Shown in pieces: positions 26,836-36,401 of a stretch of 64,000 nt of DNA. Below the pieces are notes generated by a model. It did no database searches. It saw nothing but the letters and a program-made list of their open reading frames with translations, and had not been told where the DNA came from. Source of the DNA: SR-FBR-E99 sp963732365 (lineage in GTDB: Bacteria > Bacteroidota > Bacteroidia > Bacteroidales > VadinHA17); the NCBI GenBank assembly GCA_963732365.1, contig CAVSZC010000004.1:62001-126000 (forward strand), read 5' to 3'. The position numbers were made by a program, and so were the translations under genes. How positions within the stretch are numbered: the first letter of the stretch is position 1; the number at the start of each line of letters is the position of its first letter.

Positions 26836-27462
26836 ATGGAAATAAGCATCACTCCCAAATATAATGAAATAGCTAATGATCTGTCAATTAAACTAGCGGC
26901 CAGAAGAAGGTCATACAGGGAGAATATGCAATTTAGGCAGATTTTTGATGATCTTCCGGAGCAAGCTTGTCTGGACTTCATAGATTTTCTTGAACGGCAA
27001 AGAATAATTTCGGAATCAAATATGTTAATACTTCCTGCTTTTCATCACTACTTTTATGATACTGATGACTTGAAAGGAGTTACAACCCTTGTAAACCTTA
27101 AGCAATTGAATCATTTAAGGGAAATGCGAGAGTTTTTAAGAACGGTTTGCTCCCTACTGCCGGAAAACGGTAATTTCGTTGGTTGTTTTATTGACAATAT
27201 GGCACAAAGTGGATTTGGTGACAATTATTCAAATATACCAAGTCAACTTCAAGATAAGATAGACAATTATGAAAATGGTATTGAATCCAAAATACCCTTT
27301 ATAAATAGAATGTATAATATTATTGATTCGCGGACAAACAGATATCTAACCAGAAGAAGTGTTGTTGCCACACTGGAGGAAGCAGGACTTCAGATTGTTG
27401 AAATAAAAGTAATTAATGGTATTACATATTTCTCATCCAGAAAGATCAAAGCTGCTGCATGA
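26836..27462 (+). CDS. Unrecognised protein upstream of the initiating sugar transferase
   Basis: A 208-residue soluble protein without signal peptide or membrane segment. I do not recognise it firmly. The middle (HLREMREFLRTVCSLLPENGNFVGCFIDN) and the end (EAGLQIVEIKVINGITYF) resemble the second half of class I SAM methyltransferases, but the glycine-rich SAM loop is absent. If related, it is a degenerate relative that may have become a regulator. It stands 66 bases before the WcaJ-like gene and is probably co-transcribed with it. Confidence 0.6.
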   Translation: MEISITPKYNEIANDLSIKLAARRRSYRENMQFRQIFDDLPEQACLDFIDFLERQRIISESNMLILPAFHHYFYDTDDLKGVTTLVNLKQLNHLREMREFLRTVCSLLPENGNFVGCFIDNMAQSGFGDNYSNIPSQLQDKIDNYENGIESKIPFINRMYNIIDSRTNRYLTRRSVVATLEEAGLQIVEIKVINGITYFSSRKIKAAA

Positions 27463-27528
27463 AAGATTGACAATTTATTTGCATAATAGTCTTCCGGAAT
27501 TCATCTTCTTCTGCAATCCAAAATACTT

Positions 27529-28980
27529 ATGGATTTTTTAGGTACATTATATCGCTTTCAAATAATACCCTTTCTGAAAAAGTGGAACCTTATTAATCGT
27601 ATCCTAGGTTTACTTGATATTATCGCGATTGCCCTGACTTTTCAATTGTCATATCTTATTACCTACCAAGAGGTTGGGGGTTTCTTCTTTATGGAAAGAA
27701 ATTTTCTGGCTCTGTTTATGGGTATTACACCTCTCTGGCTGTTAGTTTTGTATCTTCTCAATGTTACTGAGATCCCTCGCACTAAAAGATACAGGGCACT
27801 ATTTCTTGAATACCTGCTTTCAGCATCAATGATATTTCTCCTTCTGATAATTGCCTATTTTCTTTTCAAGCTCAATAACATATCCAGAGCATTTCTCGCA
27901 CTGATTCCTTTCCTGGGGTTCTTATTGCTATTCTTCCTGAGAGTCTTTGAGTACAAGGTCTTTAAACTTTATAGGGAGAAGGGCTTTAATTTTGTTAATC
28001 TGGTATTACTGGCAGATGATAGTTCGCTGCCATTTATAGAAAGTATATTAGCTCATAAGGAATGGGGCTATAAAATAGCCGCTATGTTTACAAGTTCAAG
28101 TGCAATAAAAAAGAATTACGAGGATAAAATTATCATCGTTCCTGAAGAGTATATCCTAGTTCTTAATGACCTTATGGAAGTTGATATGATAGATGAGGTT
28201 CTCTATTTGAAAAATAGAATTCTCCCAGCAGAGGTTAGAAATGTCATAAGGTCTTGCGAAGAATTAGGTGTCGTTTTTAGACTTAATTATAAAGATGAAA
28301 AACTTAAATTAACTAATGCTATTAAAACAGACATTGGAGGTTATAGGTTCCTGACGTTTATAAATATTCCTCATCATTCATATGCGCTAGCAATTAAAAA
28401 GATTATTGATCTATTCGGTTCGATCTTTCTAATCATTATTCTTGCTCCATTATTACTTATTACCAGTGTGTTGATCAAGTTTACTTCACCGGGCCCAATA
28501 GTTTACAAACAACCACGTGTCGGATTACGTGGCAGGCAATTTGAACTTTACAAATTCAGGACTATGGTGGCTAACGCTGATGAGATCAGAAAGGATCTTG
28601 TTGATAAAAACGAAGCTGATGGGCCGGCCTTCAAGATGAAAGATGACCCTCGTGTTACTAAGATTGGAAAACTTCTTCGTAAAACGGGACTTGATGAATT
28701 GCCACAACTCTTTAACGTCTTAAAGGGAGAAATGTCATTGATCGGTCCCCGTCCCCCTCTTCCTGATGAAACTCGACAATACAAGAGATGGCAACTACGA
28801 CGCCTCTCTGTTAAACCAGGCCTTTCATGCTTCTGGCAGATTAAGCCTGACAGAAACAGTATCAAATTCGAGAAGTGGATGGAGCTTGACCTGGCTTATA
28901 TTGACAACTGGTCGCCAAGGCTTGATATAATTATTCTGCTAAAGACAATCAGAACCATATTTCAGAGAACTGGTCTTTAA
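27529..28980 (+). CDS. Polyprenyl glycosylphosphotransferase (WcaJ/CpsE-like)
   Basis: A 483-residue membrane protein that should start repeat-unit synthesis by transferring a sugar phosphate to undecaprenyl phosphate. Four N-terminal membrane segments (about residues 25-140) precede a CoA-binding-like region. A fifth hydrophobic segment near 295-315 leads into the catalytic domain with KFRTMVANADE, DDPRVTKIGKLLRKTGLDEL, PQLFNVLKGEMSLIGPRP and the closing DLDIIILLKTI-type end. The sugar is probably a hexose-1-phosphate, but the sequence alone does not tell which one. It converges on the gene at 29176-30471. Confidence 0.9.
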   Translation: MDFLGTLYRFQIIPFLKKWNLINRILGLLDIIAIALTFQLSYLITYQEVGGFFFMERNFLALFMGITPLWLLVLYLLNVTEIPRTKRYRALFLEYLLSASMIFLLLIIAYFLFKLNNISRAFLALIPFLGFLLLFFLRVFEYKVFKLYREKGFNFVNLVLLADDSSLPFIESILAHKEWGYKIAAMFTSSSAIKKNYEDKIIIVPEEYILVLNDLMEVDMIDEVLYLKNRILPAEVRNVIRSCEELGVVFRLNYKDEKLKLTNAIKTDIGGYRFLTFINIPHHSYALAIKKIIDLFGSIFLIIILAPLLLITSVLIKFTSPGPIVYKQPRVGLRGRQFELYKFRTMVANADEIRKDLVDKNEADGPAFKMKDDPRVTKIGKLLRKTGLDELPQLFNVLKGEMSLIGPRPPLPDETRQYKRWQLRRLSVKPGLSCFWQIKPDRNSIKFEKWMELDLAYIDNWSPRLDIIILLKTIRTIFQRTGL

Positions 28981-29175
28981 TTATGAGGCATTTTCAATAC
29001 CTAAAGACCACACCTATATCCGTTGCCATCAGAACCAATGCAGAGATTTTCTAATTAAATAGTGAGTTACTGATTTTTAATGGCATAGGAATTAATTTTG
29101 CATTTTGTCATGGTCAATATTAATTGTCGTAATCCTAAAAAAATCGGAGGAAAATTCTATTCACTGTATAATATG

Positions 29176-30471
29176 TCAGGAGATTATTAGAATTTTCTTT
29201 ATTTTTCTAGAGTTTTCCTTGGCAACCACAACAAAATAAAGGCCAGGTGTATAGCGAGATTTATTGACAGCCATTATAGAATTGTCGATTTTTAACTGCT
29301 GAACCAAGCATCCATTAAGATTATACAACCCGATGTATCCGTTAAAATAAATATCACTGGTATGAATTAGGATTTCATCATTATTCAGATCTACCTCCAA
29401 ACCGGAAGTGCCTTCGGTACATATCAAATCATCACTTGAGGTTGTTAAGCCGCCATCCCAACCAGCCATACGTGCAAGTATCCACCAAACTGCCTTAGCA
29501 ATTTTAAGGGCCCCCTGTGGTCCAAAATGGTATCCTGAGTTCCAATCATATGAACCATCGAGGTTCTGATAGTTCTCATCGTGGATTATTGGGTAATTTC
29601 TGGTTGTACCTCCCTTATCTTTCCAGGCTGTTTTACTTTGCTGTCCAGCATTATTATAGCTCAAGATATCAGCGAAATCTATGAAGTATATATTGCTCTG
29701 TTGGTTTACATAATCTCTTATGCGTTTGTATTTTAGATATTGTTGATAGCCTACCTCACCATCTGATAATTGAAACACATTATCAACAGGGCCTGTAGTG
29801 AAAATGATCTTTGTAGGTATATTGTTTGAATTACAATATTCTGCATAACTCTTTGTCACGTTTAAGTAGGTGTCTAAGCAAACTGAATTACCTGTAATGG
29901 CGCTGTCTTCTGCATCAAGCCCCCAAATTCTGTTTCCCTCAGGCCCATTTACAGATTCTCCTCCCCAACGAGTTTGATATACAGGATCATAGGAGCCACT
30001 TACCCCTGGAGATGAACCGTCATAGCACCAGGCAAATCCAATTGCTGCAAGGCCGAGGTTCATTTCATGACAATAAGAAAGCCCCGACTTTGTTCTGCTT
30101 ATTGCTGTTGCGTTTGTAAACCAGTCTTCTTCTCCATATGAATAAATCCAGCCTGTCGGATTGCCATAGTCTCCCCATGTCGCTCTGCTTATCCTTAAAT
30201 GTGAATTGGTTTTTGGTTCAGGGTTACCTGATTCAGTAACATTAACCTGAAATTTGCTATCCAGTCCTTCCAGAAGATTGCATCCAGCCCTATATGCTTC
30301 GGAATGTGATTCACCCGGGAAGGAGACCCACATAGCTTTTACCTTATCAATATATGCCTGTGGAATATCCTTAAATTTATCAACAATTGTATGATCGGCA
30401 ATAACCTTCTGGGAGTGCACTTCCAAAGTCAGAAATGAAAACAAGGCAGCTAGTAAAAATGGACCTTTCAT
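29176..30471 (-). CDS. T9SS-secreted SGNH-like protein, paralogue of the BIG2 giant's N-terminus
   Basis: A 431-residue secreted protein. Its signal peptide ends near LTLEVHSQ. Residues about 20-345 match the N-terminal domain of the 18343-23129 protein almost throughout, with shared landmarks GESHSEAYR, RISR(A/G)TWGD, SYGEEDWFTN, RIWGLDA, TKIIFTTGP, and a closing WWxLARMAGWDGG. It lacks BIG2 repeats and goes straight to a T9SS sorting domain (YTPGLYFVVVAKENSRK). Block-I-like GESHS and the late HFGPQGALKIAKA suggest an SGNH-type hydrolase, but this is inference. It lies on the opposite strand to the surrounding polysaccharide genes. Confidence 0.75.
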   Translation of the reverse strand: MKGPFLLAALFSFLTLEVHSQKVIADHTIVDKFKDIPQAYIDKVKAMWVSFPGESHSEAYRAGCNLLEGLDSKFQVNVTESGNPEPKTNSHLRISRATWGDYGNPTGWIYSYGEEDWFTNATAISRTKSGLSYCHEMNLGLAAIGFAWCYDGSSPGVSGSYDPVYQTRWGGESVNGPEGNRIWGLDAEDSAITGNSVCLDTYLNVTKSYAEYCNSNNIPTKIIFTTGPVDNVFQLSDGEVGYQQYLKYKRIRDYVNQQSNIYFIDFADILSYNNAGQQSKTAWKDKGGTTRNYPIIHDENYQNLDGSYDWNSGYHFGPQGALKIAKAVWWILARMAGWDGGLTTSSDDLICTEGTSGLEVDLNNDEILIHTSDIYFNGYIGLYNLNGCLVQQLKIDNSIMAVNKSRYTPGLYFVVVAKENSRKIKKILIIS

Positions 30472-30777
30472 ATTCGTAATTTAATAATAATTAAAACTTA
30501 TCTTAAGTATAATAAATCGGAACTGAGCTTAGGATATCCGTTTTATTAAGTAATCCTACCACAATATACGTTCCGTTAACCATAGATTTCAATTACATTC
30601 AGCAAATTTTTCGTCTTTTTGATGAACATTCTCATTTTTTGTATTAACATGATGAAATGTTCGGTCGATGTCCAAATATATGCTATAAATGTAATATAAA
30701 TAACCTAGTTTAGTCAATCTGTCTCTTCGATAAGCTCTATTATAAATATCAATTATAGTATTTTTACGAGAAATAGC
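30472..30777. other. Divergent intergenic region before the carrier-protein gene
   Basis: 306 bases, strongly AT-rich, between the T9SS gene (leftward) and the acyl-carrier gene (rightward). It should contain the promoter of the long rightward gene train. No repeat, hairpin or certain promoter motif was recognised. Confidence 0.45.
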
Positions 30778-31083
30778 ATGTCGAATATTATAAGTAATAC
30801 AAAATTGCTAACATACAATACTATGAATGATGTCAAATTAATAACCAAGGAGAAGGTACAGGAGTATATACTTCAAGCTTCATACTCTGATAATAAGGGA
30901 ATCAAGGATGATTCACTTATATTTAAAGAGGGGTATTTTGACTCAATGGGCTTTGTCTTACTAATCACATTTATTGAGGACTCCTTTAAAGTTAAAATCA
31001 TTGATGCCGATTTAGTTGAAGAAAACTTTGAATCAATTAATGCTATAGCAGATTTTGTTTTACGTAAGAAACAAAACCAATAA
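30778..31083 (+). CDS. Acyl carrier protein-like, first gene of the acylation block
   Basis: A 101-residue phosphopantetheine carrier. The attachment motif is FDSMGF with Ser56, followed by the acidic helix (LLITFIEDSFKVKI) and ENFESINAIADFV, as in ACP and DltC. The start at 30778 gives about 15 extra residues. The ATG at 30823 (codon 16) would give a more usual 86-residue protein. Its stop overlaps the ATG of the asparagine-synthase-like gene by 1 base (TAATG). The neighbouring AMP-forming ligase is the likely loader. A phosphopantetheinyl transferase must come from elsewhere in the genome. Confidence 0.85.
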   Translation: MSNIISNTKLLTYNTMNDVKLITKEKVQEYILQASYSDNKGIKDDSLIFKEGYFDSMGFVLLITFIEDSFKVKIIDADLVEENFESINAIADFVLRKKQNQ

Positions 31084-33047
31084 TGTGTGGCATTGCAGGT
31101 ATAATAGATTACTCCGGAAGAATCTCGGGAAGAGAGGTTGTTGAAGAAATGCTTTCTATTATTTCTTATCGCGGACCGGATGAAAGTGGTATTTTTAACT
31201 TTCCAACAGGCACTATCGGAAACGTCCGCTTAAGCATAATAGACATTGAAAGCGGGCAACAGCCGCTTTCAGACCCTTCAGGAAGGTATTGGATCGTTTT
31301 TAACGGAGAGATTTTTAATTACCGTGAGCTCCGGCATGATCTTGAGTCAAAGGGTTGTAATTTCCATACTAATTCCGATACTGAGGTATTAGTGCAGCTG
31401 TTTGCAACTTCAGGCGCTGATTGTCTAAGGTTACTAAACGGTCAGTTTGCCTTTGCAATTTGGGATACACTAAAAGAAGAGCTTTTTCTAGCAAGGGACA
31501 GAGTTGGAATACGTCCTTTATTTTACAATTTGCATAATGGTGTTTTTACATTTGGGTCTGAGATTAAATCTCTCTTTTGCCAAAAGGAAATAAATCCTGA
31601 ATTCAACATTAAAAGCATTGCCGAGGTTTACACCTATTGGACCACAATTACTCCAAATACTGCGTTCAAGAATATTATGGAGCTCTCTCCCGGGCATTAT
31701 ATGATATTCAACCGGAAAGGTCTTTTTGTGAACAAATACTGGGAATTGAGATTCGATAATATAAATAATAAGATTAGTATCGATGAGGCGATAGAAAGAT
31801 TTGAGGATCTTTTCACGAACTCAATAAGGATAAGATTAAGAGCTGATGTAGAAGTGGCAGCATATCTTAGCGGTGGTATTGATTCCAGCGCCACTGTTTC
31901 ATATATAAAAGAAATAGAACCTGGGATTCTCAATACCTTCTCTGTAGGATTTGAAGACAAAGAATTCGACGAATCTCTTTATCAAAATGAAGCTGTCAAG
32001 TTTTTTGATACAAACCACAAATCTTATTTGTGCACAGCAAAGGAAATTGCTGAAGCCTTCCCAAAAGTGGTTTGGCATTCTGAAATCCCTCTCACCAGAA
32101 CAGCGCCAACCCCAATGTATTTGCTTTCAAAGCTTGTAAGAGAGAATGGAATAAAGGTCGTTATAACTGGGGAAGGATCTGATGAAATTCTCTCCGGGTA
32201 CAATATATTCAAAGAGATGAAAATAAGGAGATTCTGGGCAAATCAACCTGAGTCATCCATAAGGCCCCAATTGCTGAAAAGGTTGTATCCCTACCTGCCT
32301 CAAATGAAACAGGCTAATACAACAATGTTGAAGTTGTTCTTCGGATACAAACTTGATGATCTTGAAAACCCATTTTATTCCCATCTGATAAGGTGGAACA
32401 ACTCTAATCACATAAAAAAACATCTTAAACAAGACTTAAAAGATAATTTTACTTCCTCATCCTATGATGATTTGGCAAAACTTTTACCCGAACGATTTGA
32501 TAAATGGAGTTCATTAGCTAAGGCTCAGTGGATTGAAACAACAATATTCATGTCAGGTTATCTGCTATCATCGCAAGGGGATAGAATGGCTCTGGCAAAT
32601 TCTGTTGAAGGGCGCTTTCCGTTTCTTGATTACCGACTGATAGAATTTTGCTCTACATTGCCGGATAGATACAAGTTAAATGGCCTGACGGAAAAATACC
32701 TTCTAAAACGACTTCTTCATCATAAAATACCCGAGAATATTCTTAAGAGACCAAAACAGGCATATCGGGCTCCAACTGTAAATGTGTTTATGGGAAAAAA
32801 CCGACCTGAATATGTAAATTACATGCTATCCAGAGAACAGACTGAAAAGACGGGAGTGTTTGATTTCAACACAATTGCACCCATAATCTCAAAAATTGAA
32901 AAAACCGGTGCAGCCTCGGAAGTTGAAAATATGTTAGTAACTGCAATAATTTCAACTCATCTCCTTCACTTTCAGTTTATCGAAAATAATGAAGCTGTCA
33001 GATCTCGTGAATTATCAAATTTAAAGATTATAAAATATCATAAATAA
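31083..33047 (+). CDS. Asparagine synthase (glutamine-hydrolysing)-like amidotransferase
   Basis: A 654-residue AsnB-family enzyme. Cys2 (MCGIAGI) is the glutaminase nucleophile, and RGPDESG and FNGEIFNYRELR are in the glutaminase domain. The synthetase domain has the PP-loop SGGIDSS at 263-269 and TGEGSDEILSGY near 365. AsnB proteins in polysaccharide loci often amidate uronic acids or other carboxylates rather than making asparagine. Translational overlap with the carrier-protein gene and proximity to the ligase suggest that it acts on a substrate tied to that pathway. Confidence 0.85.
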   Translation: MCGIAGIIDYSGRISGREVVEEMLSIISYRGPDESGIFNFPTGTIGNVRLSIIDIESGQQPLSDPSGRYWIVFNGEIFNYRELRHDLESKGCNFHTNSDTEVLVQLFATSGADCLRLLNGQFAFAIWDTLKEELFLARDRVGIRPLFYNLHNGVFTFGSEIKSLFCQKEINPEFNIKSIAEVYTYWTTITPNTAFKNIMELSPGHYMIFNRKGLFVNKYWELRFDNINNKISIDEAIERFEDLFTNSIRIRLRADVEVAAYLSGGIDSSATVSYIKEIEPGILNTFSVGFEDKEFDESLYQNEAVKFFDTNHKSYLCTAKEIAEAFPKVVWHSEIPLTRTAPTPMYLLSKLVRENGIKVVITGEGSDEILSGYNIFKEMKIRRFWANQPESSIRPQLLKRLYPYLPQMKQANTTMLKLFFGYKLDDLENPFYSHLIRWNNSNHIKKHLKQDLKDNFTSSSYDDLAKLLPERFDKWSSLAKAQWIETTIFMSGYLLSSQGDRMALANSVEGRFPFLDYRLIEFCSTLPDRYKLNGLTEKYLLKRLLHHKIPENILKRPKQAYRAPTVNVFMGKNRPEYVNYMLSREQTEKTGVFDFNTIAPIISKIEKTGAASEVENMLVTAIISTHLLHFQFIENNEAVRSRELSNLKIIKYHK

Positions 33048-33054
33048 GAAAACA

Positions 33055-34038
33055 ATGAGTGAAAAAATCCCTTTTAGTAGAGACATTGTTCTGCTTGATA
33101 ATGTTGGATCATTGATTAATAATTTAGTCAATAAGCTCAGAAATGATGTAATGCTTAAGTTATCAAGAAGAGGAGGAGTTGTTGGTATCAGTGGGGGTAT
33201 AGATTCTTCAGTATGCCTGGCTCTTACAATAAGAGCATTAGGGGCAGAAAATACCTTAGGGATCATGATGCCTGAGAGGGATTCAAGCCCTGACAGTGAG
33301 CAACTTGCGCGTGTTCTTGCTGAAAAATACGGAGTTAAGGCTATTAAGGAAGATATGACAAAGGTTCTTGAAGGCTACGGATGTTATAAAAGAAGAGATG
33401 AAGCCGTAAAACGTATGTTCCCGGAATATGATCCTAAATCCTATAAGATGAAAATTGGGGTCAGGCAAACAGGACTTTACAGCAATCTGCCTCCAGTATT
33501 TTCTTTGACTATAATATCTCAAGATGGTAATGCTAAAGAGAGAATTCTTCAGGCCAAAGAATATCTTCAGATAGTTGCATCATCGAATTTCAAGCAAAGA
33601 TCCAGAATGGCGATGCTATATTATCATGCCGAGTCCATGCACTATGCAGTCATAGGAACTCCAAACAAGCATGAACAGGAACAGGGCTTTTTTGTAAAGT
33701 ACGGAGACGGAGGAGCCGATCTAATGCCAATAGGGAATCTTTACAAAACTCAGGTTTACCAATTGGCCGAGTATCTTGGAATTCCTCAGGAAATAATTCA
33801 GAGAACCCCAACAACTGATACTTACACTGCAGAGCAGACACAGGAAGAGTTTTTTTATCAGCTTCCATTTGATCTGATGGACATATACTGGTATGGTTTT
33901 GAAAATGGGTATTCAATAAAAGAGGTTGCAGAAGTAATGAACGAAACTGAAGATAGGGTAGCCGCCTTGTATAGGAATTTCGAAAGAAAAAGAAGAACAA
34001 CAGATTATCTTAGGATGTCGCCTATTAGAGATTTCTAG
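33055..34038 (+). CDS. NAD synthase (NadE)-like ATP pyrophosphatase
   Basis: A 327-residue N-type ATP pyrophosphatase with the PP-loop SGGIDSS at residues 46-52. NadE-like segments follow, such as GTPNKHEQEQGFFVKYGDGG-like sequence in the middle and TPTTDTYTAEQTQEEFF further on. It lacks the glutaminase (nitrilase) domain of long NadE and carries a C-terminal extension ending RRTTDYLRMSPI. It starts 7 bases after the AsnB-like gene and precedes an AMP ligase, so it is more likely a specialised amide- or adenylate-forming enzyme of this locus than the housekeeping NadE. This is inference. Confidence 0.75.
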   Translation: MSEKIPFSRDIVLLDNVGSLINNLVNKLRNDVMLKLSRRGGVVGISGGIDSSVCLALTIRALGAENTLGIMMPERDSSPDSEQLARVLAEKYGVKAIKEDMTKVLEGYGCYKRRDEAVKRMFPEYDPKSYKMKIGVRQTGLYSNLPPVFSLTIISQDGNAKERILQAKEYLQIVASSNFKQRSRMAMLYYHAESMHYAVIGTPNKHEQEQGFFVKYGDGGADLMPIGNLYKTQVYQLAEYLGIPQEIIQRTPTTDTYTAEQTQEEFFYQLPFDLMDIYWYGFENGYSIKEVAEVMNETEDRVAALYRNFERKRRTTDYLRMSPIRDF

Positions 34039-34074
34039 ACACTTAATTGAAGATAACTTCAAGTAATATAAGAA

Positions 34075-35529
34075 ATGAATGCTTTTGACTATTTTTTTGA
34101 ATCTACTTCTTATTTGGAAAAAGAATTCCTCATAGGCAGAGAGAGCATCACTTTTAGAGAGTTATACCAATCATCACTCTCAATTGCCGGGTTGATTTCA
34201 CGTAAGATAGGACATGACAGAAAGATTCTTCTGATATCACCCAATAATAAGTTTTTTATTCAGTCCTATCTGGCTATTATTAAATCAGGTAATGTATGCG
34301 TCCCTCTCGACCCGGCAATTGAGGCTGAAAATTTCCATTATATCTCTCAATTAACACAACCTGCAGCACTTTTTGTCACAAAGGAGGTCCAAAAAAGGAT
34401 ACCTGCAATTGATTGCAGCATAATTACGCCTGAAGATTTATCCTTTGATAAGCATGACAATATCCTCATAAATAACGATTCCCCTTTCGACGTTGACAGA
34501 TGCGCCGAGATAATCTTTACCTCAGGTTCCACCGGTCAGCCCAAAGGAGTAATGATATCTCACAGGAACCTTATTTCGAATACTAAGTCTATTCTTGAGT
34601 ATCTAAACCTAACAAGCCATGATAGGATGCTGGTTGTTCTACCATTCTACTATTGCTATGGCCTCTCATTGCTGCATACTCACCTTAAATCAGGGGCATC
34701 AATTGTTCTTAACAATTCATTCATATTCCTAGGCAAAATCATAATGGACCTTCTTGAATACAATTGCACTGGTTTTGCAGGTGTTCCAAGTCATTTCCAG
34801 ATTCTTCTAAGGATGTCTGATTCTTTCAAAAAAACTGAATTCCCGAATTTACGTTATGTTACACAAGCCGGTGGAAAACTTGCAACAGTATTCATTGATG
34901 AATTCCGGCAGAGTTTTCCCAAAGTGTTATTTTATGTCATGTATGGACAGACCGAAGCCACAGCACGCTTGTCGTACCTGCCTCCGGAAGTCTACGAACA
35001 AAAGAGAGGTTCAATGGGGAAAGGTATTCCGGATGTTAAACTCAGAGTTGTAAATGAACAGAATCAAGATATTGAACCAGGCGAAGTAGGTGAAGTAATA
35101 GCACAAGGTGATAACATTATGATTGGATATTACGCAGATCCGGAAGGTACAAAAAATTCAATCAGAAATGGTTGGCTATACACTGGAGATTTGGGTACTG
35201 TTGATGAAGATGGTTATATTTATTTAACTGCAAGAAAAAAGGAGATAATAAAAGTTGGAGGAAAAAGGGTAAGTCCGAAAGAAATTGAAGCTGTTATATT
35301 ACAGATTCCTGAAGTTGTTGATTGCTCAATTGAGGGATATGATGACCCTGTTCTGGGAGAAGCAATGAAAGCTACAATTATTGTGAGAAAGGGGACTCTT
35401 GAATATGTCACGGTGGAAACGATAAAGCATTATTGTAGTGAACATTTAGCCTTATATAAGGTGCCCCATACATTTGATCTAAAGGATCAGATTACAATAA
35501 GTTCCACGGGTAAAAAAATAAAAAAATGA
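34075..35529 (+). CDS. AMP-forming acyl/aminoacyl ligase (adenylate-forming enzyme)
   Basis: A 484-residue ANL-superfamily ligase. The phosphate loop IIFTSGSTGQPKGVMISH spans residues 146-163. YGQTEATARLSYLPPE, YTGDLGTVDEDGYIYLTARK and a C-terminal catalytic lysine in SSTGKKIKK complete the set. Such enzymes activate a carboxylic acid as its adenylate and pass it to CoA or to a carrier protein, and here the carrier gene is four genes upstream in the same train. Its role resembles DltA or the ligases of exosortase-linked exopolysaccharide loci. Substrate unknown. ATGA overlap with the next gene. Confidence 0.87.
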   Translation: MNAFDYFFESTSYLEKEFLIGRESITFRELYQSSLSIAGLISRKIGHDRKILLISPNNKFFIQSYLAIIKSGNVCVPLDPAIEAENFHYISQLTQPAALFVTKEVQKRIPAIDCSIITPEDLSFDKHDNILINNDSPFDVDRCAEIIFTSGSTGQPKGVMISHRNLISNTKSILEYLNLTSHDRMLVVLPFYYCYGLSLLHTHLKSGASIVLNNSFIFLGKIIMDLLEYNCTGFAGVPSHFQILLRMSDSFKKTEFPNLRYVTQAGGKLATVFIDEFRQSFPKVLFYVMYGQTEATARLSYLPPEVYEQKRGSMGKGIPDVKLRVVNEQNQDIEPGEVGEVIAQGDNIMIGYYADPEGTKNSIRNGWLYTGDLGTVDEDGYIYLTARKKEIIKVGGKRVSPKEIEAVILQIPEVVDCSIEGYDDPVLGEAMKATIIVRKGTLEYVTVETIKHYCSEHLALYKVPHTFDLKDQITISSTGKKIKK

Positions 35530-36356
35530 GACAAACGAACAAAATTTCTAAATGGATAATAGTAATGCTCATAATATCTAATATTGGGTGTAACAAACCA
35601 AGCACACAACTTATATATGATAATCCTGACGTTAAGGTTATCTTTTTGCATCATAGCACGGGGAGGAATGTCTGGTATGGTGATGTTAAACAAAGAAAAG
35701 TCCCTTACCTGAAGACACACATGTGTATGGTACCAAGGATATTGAAGGAATACAATGATTTAAACGCAAGAAAGATCAACCTTGAAGAACGTTATTTCCC
35801 GAGTGGGGAAACATACCCCTGGAAGAATTATCCTTTTGACTATTATAACATTTGGGTAAAGAATGCCGGTGATTCTTCATATATGGGAGAGCCCACCCTT
35901 GAAATGCTGACAAAAGTGTATGACATAATCATTATTAAGCACTGTTTCCCTGTCAGCAATATTCAACCTGATGAAGTCATTCCGAATATTGATTCTGAAA
36001 TTAAAACGGTGGCAAACTATAAGCTCCAGTATGAATCACTTAGAGAAAAAATGCACCAATTCCCGGATGCCAGATTCATCATTTGGACTGGAGCCGCACT
36101 TACCGAAACACAAACAACCTTTGAACAAGCAACAAGGGCAAAGGCGTTTTATGAATGGGTAATGAATGAGTGGGATATGCCGTACGACAATATTGAAATC
36201 TTTGATTTCAGAGCTATTGAAACTGAAGGAGGTTTATACCTTAAGCCTGAATTCGCAGTGAGCAAAGATGACTCACATCCAAATATTGAAGTTTCATCCA
36301 TTGCAGCAGAAGCTTTTGCCAGAAGAATAACTGAGGTTGTTGAGGCATGTCTTTAA
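35526..36356 (+). CDS. Putative SGNH-like lipoprotein
   Basis: A 276-residue predicted lipoprotein: a hydrophobic N-terminus ends in SNIGC, with Cys22 as lipid site. The mature part begins with VIFLHHSTGRNVW and ends with DDSHPN near residue 255, which recalls the DxxHP block of SGNH hydrolases. I do not recognise a named family. It is coupled to the ligase by an ATGA overlap and is followed by the MBOAT gene, so it likely takes part in the same acyl-transfer pathway in the periplasm or at a membrane. Confidence 0.65.
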   Translation: MRQTNKISKWIIVMLIISNIGCNKPSTQLIYDNPDVKVIFLHHSTGRNVWYGDVKQRKVPYLKTHMCMVPRILKEYNDLNARKINLEERYFPSGETYPWKNYPFDYYNIWVKNAGDSSYMGEPTLEMLTKVYDIIIIKHCFPVSNIQPDEVIPNIDSEIKTVANYKLQYESLREKMHQFPDARFIIWTGAALTETQTTFEQATRAKAFYEWVMNEWDMPYDNIEIFDFRAIETEGGLYLKPEFAVSKDDSHPNIEVSSIAAEAFARRITEVVEACL

Positions 36357-36401
36357 GATCCTCTATTTTAAAAATCCTAGAATAGACTCAATTAAGTAAG
36401 T

